Assembly: GCA_028821635.1 (NCBI GenBank)
Contig: JAPPDO010000347.1
Span: 1,659-8,054 of the forward strand
Source of the DNA: Ekhidna sp.
GTDB taxonomy: Bacteria; Bacteroidota; Bacteroidia; Cytophagales; Cyclobacteriaceae
Reading direction: 5' to 3'
Length of the DNA: 6,396 nt
Below the pieces are notes generated by a model. That model was not told where the DNA came from. It saw nothing but the letters and a program-made list of their open reading frames with translations, and searched no databases. The translations under genes and the position numbers were made by a program. Of the stretch, positions 1 to 5,191 are shown piece after piece (position 1 is the stretch's first letter; the number at the start of each line of letters is the position of its first letter).

Positions 1-129
1 AGAATCTGTGTCGTTCCAACGTCCACTGAGATCAACCTGTTGGTTCGGGTTAATTCTGGTTACCTGTCTTGAGCAAGATAGGGCGGAGACTACTGTAACC
101 GCCACTATCGTTAGCTTGAATAATTTCAC
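1..129 (-). CDS. LpoB-like lipoprotein, N-terminal fragment (runs off left edge)
   Basis: A 43-codon open frame starts at GTG (129-127) and continues past the window edge. It begins MKLFKLTIVAV, with a hydrophobic stretch to about residue 17 and then A-L-S-C, a lipobox-like site with the lipidated cysteine at position 19. This predicts an outer-membrane or periplasm-facing lipoprotein. The mature part contains RINPNQQVDLSGRWNDTDS (residues 25-43), which I recognise from Bacteroidota proteins annotated as LpoB-like penicillin-binding protein activators; this is from memory, not a search. The start is well constrained: the only in-frame codons between it and the upstream stop at 142-144 are AAA, AAA, ATA and GTT, so GTG is the first possible initiator. 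The gene lies 12 bases after the 147-residue secreted protein gene, in the same frame, so the two are probably co-transcribed. In Enterobacteria LpoB activates PBP1b; a matching role here is only an inference. Confidence 0.72.
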   Translation of the reverse strand, partial: MKLFKLTIVAVTVVSALSCSRQVTRINPNQQVDLSGRWNDTDS

Positions 130-141
130 AACTATTTTTTT

Positions 142-585
142 TTATTTCTTGAAGATATATCTCGTTATAAATATTCCTTTACTATCAGTTTCTCCTGCAT
201 CACTCTCCACGCCTCCAATCACAAAAGCAAGATCCCAACCCTCTTCTATCATTTGATTTATTTTGGATGTAATCAATGCATCATTTGATGCAATGTTTTG
301 GAAGTTAATCCCGGCAGCACTATAAAAGTTGAGAAGCTTAGACTCCGCAAATCGATCGACTTTTGCGTCTCTTCTCTTAACACCGCTTTGATTACTTTTT
401 TTACCATCGGTTCGTTCTGTGGTAAACTCATCAATATTCATATCAGTCTTGTTTTCGATCATTCTTGACCTGCCAAGTCCGCCCGGAACAATGGATTCTA
501 CCACTGTAATTAGTTTGTATTCCTGAGCCTGTAAAGTTGTGATACCAACTACAGCCAAGCAAAAAGTTATTGATATTTTTTTCAT
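142..585 (-). CDS. Exported protein of unknown function (147 aa)
   Basis: It starts at ATG 585 and stops at TAA. The N-terminus is a clear Sec signal peptide: MKK, then a hydrophobic core (ITFCLAVVGITTL), then a likely cleavage site LQA-Q near residues 19-21. The mature protein of about 126 residues should be periplasmic or secreted. It has no lipobox and no further membrane segment. A motif VESIVPGGLGRSRMIEN (residues 29-45) is followed by a polar charged stretch (about 46-77) rich in K, R, D and T. The rest (about 78-147) looks like a compact alpha/beta domain ending in GIFITRYIFKK. I do not recognise an enzymatic motif and assign no function. Its position 12 bases upstream of an LpoB-like lipoprotein suggests a shared envelope role, which is inference. 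A promoter candidate lies just upstream, so the pair may be transcribed separately from the receptor gene. Confidence 0.85.
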   Translation of the reverse strand: MKKISITFCLAVVGITTLQAQEYKLITVVESIVPGGLGRSRMIENKTDMNIDEFTTERTDGKKSNQSGVKRRDAKVDRFAESKLLNFYSAAGINFQNIASNDALITSKINQMIEEGWDLAFVIGGVESDAGETDSKGIFITRYIFKK

Positions 586-604
586 GTTGTTATTTTTTAT
601 TGTA

Positions 605-635
605 CAAATATGAACAAAATCTGTCTAAAAATCAA
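605..635 (-). promoter_or_regulatory. Candidate Bacteroidota sigma-A promoter for the 147-aa gene
   Basis: On the minus strand, TTG (635-633) is followed after 20 bases by CATATTTG (612-605). The latter matches the Bacteroidota -7 consensus TAnnTTTG at all but the first base. Transcription would start near 598-600, giving a leader of about 13-15 bases before the ATG at 585. The upstream element overlaps the last codons of the receptor gene. The 39-base gap shows no terminator, so read-through from the receptor gene is also possible. Confidence 0.3.
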
Positions 636-2988
636 CTGAAATCTTGAAGTTTAAAAATCTTGCCGATAATGAATTGGGAATGGCTAGTTGAGTACCATTA
701 ACATCCTGTATCCATGAGTAGGACAGCGTATTATCTGCCGCTAAGACATTTAAAACTTCCAGTCTTAACCAAAAGGTTTTCAAGTATTTATGATTAATTA
801 GTTCAAATGCTTTTGACAGCCCAATATCCACTCTGTAGTATTCATCTCCTGAGAAAATATTTCTTGCATTAAAATTATTTGGAGGCCCCAAAGGGAAGCC
901 GGAGCCTATAACTGAATTGACATAAGCCCTCACGGACGGATCGTTGGGGAGATGATCTTCAAAGTAAAAAGCAAGGTTTACATTCTGGTCGGTGGGCCTG
1001 CGGACATATCCTTTATTATCTTCAACGATATTCTCCTTTGTCCTCAAAAAACCAATGCTAAACCAAGACTGAGTGCCTTGGATAAATTCTCCATTAATTC
1101 TAAAATCAAGCCCCCTAGCAAAAGCTCTTGCTTCATTATTAGCAAAATATCTTAACCTCACATTGTCAATATCGTATGCGGTGACATCGCTAAGTCTTTT
1201 GTAATAGCCTTCTACGGTGAATAAAAAAGGCCGCTTCCACATGCTAAACACACGCTCCACCGCTCCAATAAAATGAATGGATTTTTGAGCCTGAACATTC
1301 TCCCGAATAGTTCCTTCCAAGTCCCTTAGCTCCCGATAAAAAGGCGGCTGACTGTACTGCCCGATGGAAATACGAAACGAGGTCTCCTTGTCCCAACGCG
1401 GCTTAAAATGATAAATAAGGCGCGGGCTAAGAAGTAATTGGTCGTTGTAATCAAGATAATTTGCTCTGATCCCTGCATTTACGGCGTGCATTGAATCTTT
1501 AGAAAAAACGGTCGTTTGAAGATAGCCCGTAAACTGATTCGTTGTCAGGTTTAAGGCATTGAAAGTGCTTCGTTGTAACGTAACAAATCCGGCCGAATCA
1601 AGAAATTCGTATTCATTCAACTGATCGTCAATAACATTATGCACATATCCTGCCCCTGCCTCTAAAACTGACCAATCTGAAAGCAAAACCTCATTTCTCC
1701 ATTCTGCACTCAATAAGCCTGCCTGTAGTTTATTCCTTCCATACGAGTAGTCAGTACCTACCCCTCGTAATGTGACGCAGTCATTGAAACTTGTTGAGCT
1801 TGGATTGTTATCTATATCGCATATTCTGTAAGCACCCTCCACAGAATAATTTTCTCTTTCACCAGTGTATACTCCGGAGACAATCCATCTGCTTAGAAAT
1901 CTGTCAGACCATCGGTGAGAAAGGTTAACTCCGGACTGATAAGTGTCGTAGTCCAACTCCTCTCTTCCATTGAATGAGGTCTGTACTCTTAAAGTCTGGA
2001 ACGCCGTACCAAATTCTGTAGACTGGCTTACAGGAAGTGTCAGATACCTATTTCTCCCGTAAGAAAAAAGCCAGTTAAGTTTCGTCCGATTAATATTTTG
2101 TGTGCCTTTTGATAGGTCGAAAGTCAGGAAACCCTGCACGTCTGTATAGACAGGTAAATACTCCCCGTCAGTCTCTAATGTTTCAAGCAGGTATCTGGAA
2201 TCTCTGTGTCTTACACCGAATAGGTATTTAATATTTTCATTGATTTTGTTTCCAATGTATGCCGATCCGCCAAGAAGCCCAATGGTCATGATACCTTCCA
2301 AACCTTCCGGTTCTTTGTAGTCTATGTTTAGCGTAGAAGAAAGTTTATCTCCATACTTTGCTTCCCAGCCTCCTGCATAAAAACTAATGTCATTCACTAG
2401 GTTTGGATTGATAAAACTTAGCCCTTCCTGCCGTCCTGCATTCGCTAAAAAAGGACGGTATACCGGAATATAATTGACATAAATGAGGTTTTCATCGAAG
2501 TTGCCGCCACGAACATTGTAAGCAGAGGAGAGTTCATTATTTCCTGAAACTCCGGGCAGGGTAAGCAGCACTTTACTGAAGTCGCCGAAGGCAGAGGGAA
2601 GATTTTGGGCCGATTTGGCATCTATTTTCGTTGCCGGATCGATTGCGTCTGATTGCTGGTTTCCCTCTATTGTAACGTCTTTTAATTTCCTAATATTTTG
2701 CTTCAAGGTGACAATGAATTCACTCGCACCGGTGGGGACATCATTAAACTCATGGGTTCCGTATTGAATATGGGATAAAATCAGATCATAACTTCCCTTT
2801 TTGAGGTCAAGTTTGAAATATCCACTTGCATTGGAGACAGTCCCAATGGTGGGGTCTGATTTTAAAATGATATTGACGGAGGGCACGGGCCACCCATCCT
2901 CATCTATTATTCTGCCTTCTAGAACTTCTTTTTGCCCGTAAAGCAAAAAACTGAGTAGCAGCGAGGAAAATGGAAGTAAATGCTTCAA
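625..2988 (-). CDS. TonB-dependent outer-membrane receptor with carboxypeptidase-like N-terminal domain
   Basis: This 787-residue protein should be an outer-membrane beta-barrel importer energised by TonB-ExbBD; the substrate cannot be read from sequence. The order is: signal peptide (about 1-18, MKHLLPFSSLLLSFLLYG); carboxypeptidase-D-regulatory-like beta-sandwich (about 22-97, with GRIIDEDGWPVPSVNIIL and SNASGYFKLDLKKGSYDL); a TonB-box-like stretch LKDVTIEG (102-109); plug domain (about 118-228, with LLTLPGVSG, YNVRGGNFDENLIYVN and FYAGGWEAKYGDKLSS); then the barrel to the C-terminus. The barrel ends in ISVDF, with the terminal Phe typical of outer-membrane proteins. The start is TTG (2988-2986), three bases after the rpe stop. 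No ATG or GTG is available for this signal peptide, and the next methionine is near residue 234, past the plug. No SusD-like lipoprotein gene follows, so it is probably not a SusCD glycan importer. Two cysteines (390 and 404) fall in a probable surface loop. Confidence 0.93.
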   Translation of the reverse strand: MKHLLPFSSLLLSFLLYGQKEVLEGRIIDEDGWPVPSVNIILKSDPTIGTVSNASGYFKLDLKKGSYDLILSHIQYGTHEFNDVPTGASEFIVTLKQNIRKLKDVTIEGNQQSDAIDPATKIDAKSAQNLPSAFGDFSKVLLTLPGVSGNNELSSAYNVRGGNFDENLIYVNYIPVYRPFLANAGRQEGLSFINPNLVNDISFYAGGWEAKYGDKLSSTLNIDYKEPEGLEGIMTIGLLGGSAYIGNKINENIKYLFGVRHRDSRYLLETLETDGEYLPVYTDVQGFLTFDLSKGTQNINRTKLNWLFSYGRNRYLTLPVSQSTEFGTAFQTLRVQTSFNGREELDYDTYQSGVNLSHRWSDRFLSRWIVSGVYTGERENYSVEGAYRICDIDNNPSSTSFNDCVTLRGVGTDYSYGRNKLQAGLLSAEWRNEVLLSDWSVLEAGAGYVHNVIDDQLNEYEFLDSAGFVTLQRSTFNALNLTTNQFTGYLQTTVFSKDSMHAVNAGIRANYLDYNDQLLLSPRLIYHFKPRWDKETSFRISIGQYSQPPFYRELRDLEGTIRENVQAQKSIHFIGAVERVFSMWKRPFLFTVEGYYKRLSDVTAYDIDNVRLRYFANNEARAFARGLDFRINGEFIQGTQSWFSIGFLRTKENIVEDNKGYVRRPTDQNVNLAFYFEDHLPNDPSVRAYVNSVIGSGFPLGPPNNFNARNIFSGDEYYRVDIGLSKAFELINHKYLKTFWLRLEVLNVLAADNTLSYSWIQDVNGTQLAIPNSLSARFLNFKISVDF

Positions 2989-2991
2989 GCG

Positions 2992-3645
2992 TCAGGCTTT
3001 TTTAAGGCTTGAAATGGCATCATGGGGATTTTCTGCCTTGAAAACAAAGCTCCCGGCAACCAGAATATCTGCCCCATTTTCAAAGAGTTTACCAGCATTT
3101 TGATCAGTAACTCCGCCGTCTACTTCAATTACTATCCCGGGATTGACCGCCTTCACATTTTCTTTTAATTGAATAACTCTCCGGTAAGTCGTCTCTATAA
3201 ATTTTTGACCTCCAAAACCCGGATTAACGGACATAAGAAGCACCAAATCGACGAAAGGGAGAATATCATTTAAGTGATTTACCGATATGTGGGGATTAAT
3301 AACAACCCCTGCCTTGGCACCTAACTCTTTGATCCGGGTAACAGTGTTGTGAAGATGGTCACAAGTCTCATAATGTACCGTGATGAACTCCGCCCCGGAA
3401 CGGACACAATACGTTAAATAAGGGTTTGGGTCTTTGACCATCAAATGAAAATCCATCGGCTTCTTGGCGTGGCGATGAATCGCATCGCAAACGGGAAACC
3501 CAAAGGAGATGTTAGGAACAAACACGCCGTCCATGATGTCAATGTGGATGTAGTCAGCCTCACTTTCATTTAGCATCTCAATAGCCTGCTGAAGGTTAGC
3601 GAAATCTGCGGAAAGAACCGATACGGCAATCTGTCTTTTAGACAT
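2992..3645 (-). CDS. rpe: Ribulose-phosphate 3-epimerase
   Basis: Cytoplasmic enzyme of the pentose phosphate pathway that interconverts D-ribulose 5-phosphate and D-xylulose 5-phosphate. At 217 residues it has the usual family length and a (beta/alpha)8 barrel pattern. Diagnostic motifs are all present: VLSADFANL (10-18), HIDIMDGVFVPNISFG (34-49), DFHLMV (65-70), MSVNPGFGGQKFI (138-150), EVDGGV (174-179) and VAGSF (196-200). By family knowledge, H34, D36, H67 and D176 are the metal ligands, with D36 and D176 as the acid/base pair; all four are intact. It starts at ATG 3645 and ends in TGA at 2994-2992. The next gene, a TonB-dependent receptor, begins only three bases later in the same frame, implying co-transcription and probably translational coupling. 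mnmA ends 124 bases upstream on the same strand. Confidence 0.97.
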   Translation of the reverse strand: MSKRQIAVSVLSADFANLQQAIEMLNESEADYIHIDIMDGVFVPNISFGFPVCDAIHRHAKKPMDFHLMVKDPNPYLTYCVRSGAEFITVHYETCDHLHNTVTRIKELGAKAGVVINPHISVNHLNDILPFVDLVLLMSVNPGFGGQKFIETTYRRVIQLKENVKAVNPGIVIEVDGGVTDQNAGKLFENGADILVAGSFVFKAENPHDAISSLKKA

Positions 3646-3688
3646 GATAAAAATTAAGAAGTTTAACTATTTTTTGATTTGGAACGAC

Positions 3689-3710
3689 TTACAAGAATAC
3701 GTATTTGTAA
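3689..3710. repeat. Imperfect inverted repeat in the mnmA-rpe spacer
   Basis: In the 124-base spacer (3646-3769), TTACAA-GA-ATAC is followed directly by GTATTTGTAA. This gives 10-base arms centred on the palindrome AATACGTATT, with a two-base bulge in the left arm. A perfect AT-only palindrome of 12 bases (AATAATATTATT, 3709-3720) adjoins it. On the minus strand the repeat contains TATTCTTG (3699-3692), one mismatch from the -7 consensus TAnnTTTG, but I see no TTG at the right distance upstream. It could be part of an rpe promoter/operator or chance in AT-rich DNA. The rest of the spacer shows no terminator or RNA gene. Confidence 0.25.
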
Positions 3711-3769
3711 TAATATTATTGCACCGCACGCTGCACTATTGGCACTTTTGACGCAACCTTATCCCTCCC

Positions 3770-4891
3770 TCATGAAGAAACCGAATGCTGACGGAAACTG
3801 GAATGAATCCAACCGCCGCCGATGACATCATCCCCTTCGTAAAATACCGCAGCTTGTCCCGGTGCAATGGCACTCACTCCTTTGCCAAAATAAACCTTCA
3901 TCGTATCTCCAACCTGCTCAATAACGGCAGGAGTGCCCGGATCATTGTAACGAACCTTCGTAAAGGCATCCTTTCTCTCTCCCTCCATGGTGGCATATTT
4001 CTGTAGGTTCAACTGTTTTACGAACATACCGTTTCTGCTTAATTCATCGAAAGTGCCTAACAATACTCTGTTTTTATCTTTCTGTATTTCAGTAACATAT
4101 ACAGGATAACCTAAAGCAACGCCAAGCCCTTTGCGCTGACCAATGGTATAGAATGGGTATCCCTCATGTTTCCCGACCACTTCGCCTGTCTCCTCCAGCA
4201 CAAAGTCACCTCCATCAACTTGCTGCTGTAGCTTCGGGATTCTTCTTTTAAGGAACGCTCTGTAGTCATTGTCCGGCACAAAACAGATTTCATAGGATTC
4301 AGACTTGTTTACTAACTCCATAAAACCTCTGTCCCCAGCCATTTCATAAATCGCTGATTTCTTCAAGCAGCCAAGCGGGTACTTGGTTCTGCTTAAACTC
4401 TCCTGCGATATTCCCCATAAAGCATAAGACTGATCCTTGTGGCTATCTATACCTGTTGAGACGATAAACCGATCCTTTTCTTTCCTGACGTTGGCATAGT
4501 GGCCCGTTGCGATGAGTTCACAATCCAGCTTATCTGCTCTCCTAAGCAGTGCGTCCCACTTGATATGCGTATTACACATCACACATGGGTTCGGCGTTTT
4601 TCCTGCTACGTATTCATCGGTAAAATAATTAATGACAGCATCGCCAAATTCGCTTCGTATGTCGATAATGTAATGCGGAAAACCTAAACTTACTGCAACG
4701 TTTCTCGCATCATTGATACTGTCCAGGCTACAGCAGCCTGTCTCTTTTTTACTGCCTCCTGAGGTCTGATAATCCCACCTCTTCAGAGTCATCCCTATCA
4801 CCTCATAGCCCTCCTCGTGCAGCAGCACGGCGGCGAGGGAGCTGTCAATGCCGCCGCTCATGGCCACTAAAATTCTGCCTTTTTTACTCAT
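3770..4891 (-). CDS. mnmA: tRNA-specific 2-thiouridylase MnmA
   Basis: Cytoplasmic ATP-dependent enzyme that puts sulfur on C2 of wobble uridine 34 in tRNA-Lys, -Glu and -Gln, contributing to mnm5s2U-type modification. At 373 residues it has normal length. The N-terminal PP-loop ATPase domain carries SGGIDSS (12-18). GCCSLDSINDAR (52-63) follows, then NPCVMCN (101-107) with the first catalytic cysteine, C103, then TGHYA (129-133) and KDQSYALWG (152-160). The second catalytic cysteine is C203 in SYEICFVPD (199-207). The central GQRKGLG motif (251-257) and the C-terminal beta-barrel region (about 290-365) complete the fold. Start ATG 4891 fits the family N-terminus. A promoter candidate and a terminator of the preceding unit lie just upstream, so mnmA probably begins its own transcription unit, possibly reading on into rpe. 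Confidence 0.97.
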   Translation of the reverse strand: MSKKGRILVAMSGGIDSSLAAVLLHEEGYEVIGMTLKRWDYQTSGGSKKETGCCSLDSINDARNVAVSLGFPHYIIDIRSEFGDAVINYFTDEYVAGKTPNPCVMCNTHIKWDALLRRADKLDCELIATGHYANVRKEKDRFIVSTGIDSHKDQSYALWGISQESLSRTKYPLGCLKKSAIYEMAGDRGFMELVNKSESYEICFVPDNDYRAFLKRRIPKLQQQVDGGDFVLEETGEVVGKHEGYPFYTIGQRKGLGVALGYPVYVTEIQKDKNRVLLGTFDELSRNGMFVKQLNLQKYATMEGERKDAFTKVRYNDPGTPAVIEQVGDTMKVYFGKGVSAIAPGQAAVFYEGDDVIGGGWIHSSFRQHSVSS

Positions 4892-4913
4892 TTGTTTTGT
4901 ATTTCGCCGGGTT

Positions 4914-4943
4914 CAAAGCCACAGTTGATACACTAAATACAAA
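4914..4943 (-). promoter_or_regulatory. Candidate promoter of mnmA
   Basis: On the minus strand, TTTG (4943-4940) is followed after 18 bases by TGGCTTTG (4921-4914). These match the Bacteroidota -33 TTTG element and, with one mismatch (G for A), the -7 consensus TAnnTTTG, at an accepted spacing. Transcription would start near 4907, leaving a leader of about 16 bases before the mnmA ATG. The upstream terminator directly behind it is consistent with a new transcription unit starting here. Confidence 0.45.
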
Positions 4944-4961
4944 GTTATGGGACCGGGTAAT

Positions 4962-4988
4962 AAAAAAGCCGACTTGTTGAGCCGGCTT
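4962..4988 (-). terminator. Rho-independent terminator upstream of mnmA
   Basis: Read on the minus strand, AAGCCGGCT (4988-4980), loop CAACA, then AGTCGGCTT (4974-4966) forms a 9-base-pair stem with one G-U pair. A run of six T (4967-4962), then ATTA, follows; the first two T pair in the stem. On the plus strand the G-U pair becomes an A-C mismatch and no T-run follows, so the element is directional. It ends whatever is transcribed from hsdR or from the remnant between them, 203 bases past the hsdR stop. Confidence 0.8.
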
Positions 4989-5040
4989 CAATTTCAATGC
5001 TGCCCAAACGCTGTTAAATTGCTTTAGCAGGAGTAGATGA

Positions 5041-5133
5041 CTATCGCAGCAGATTCAATTCTGACGGTTCTTTGCCGATTTCATGAATTCCCTCTAAAAT
5101 CTTTGAGGAAGCAGAAAAATCTACAAAAGATGA
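5041..5133 (-). pseudogene. Possible 3' remnant of an unidentified gene
   Basis: A minus-strand frame reads DFSASSKILEGIHEIGKEP and continues to NLLR before a TAG stop (5043-5041). It has no ATG, GTG or TTG start within it and is cut off upstream by an in-frame TAA (5136-5134). The same frame upstream of that stop reads LVTISKHRLGYLADK, which also looks protein-like, so one nonsense change could have split a longer frame. A strong terminator begins 52 bases past the TAG, a normal distance for a gene end. I do not recognise the family. It may be the tail of a gene displaced by the restriction locus, or only chance open sequence. Confidence 0.25.
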
Positions 5134-5191
5134 TTACTTATCAGCCAAATAACCCAACCTATGCTTGGATATTGTAACTAGCCTTTGATCG

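Larger units (their letters stand above)
4892..5191. other. Spacer between hsdR and mnmA: promoter, terminator and coding-like remnant
   Basis: These 300 bases hold no intact gene. The mnmA-proximal part contains a promoter candidate (4914-4943) and a Rho-independent terminator (4962-4988), both for minus-strand transcription. The remaining 200 bases up to the hsdR stop hold a short coding-like minus-strand remnant (5041-5133), listed separately. I see no tRNA, insertion-sequence end or clear direct repeat. Confidence 0.6.

Noticed and set aside
8..256. Plus-strand 82-codon open frame
   Set aside because: It lies antisense to the lipoprotein start and the end of the secreted protein gene, both of which have clear protein features; the translation shows no recognisable domain.
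952..1155. Plus-strand open frame inside the receptor gene
   Set aside because: Shadow of the continuous TonB-dependent receptor frame on the other strand.
3721..3769. GTGC-rich stretch after mnmA as a terminator
   Set aside because: The short GTGC repeats do not fold into a convincing stem and no T-run follows on the minus strand.
3785..4687. Several short open frames on both strands within mnmA
   Set aside because: They overlap a complete, motif-rich mnmA frame and show no signals of their own.
5037..5177. Plus-strand 46-residue open frame with AGGAG just before its ATG
   Set aside because: The AGGAG is only three bases from the ATG, there is no promoter candidate, all neighbours run the other way, and the peptide resembles nothing I know. 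The minus strand of the same stretch reads more like protein.
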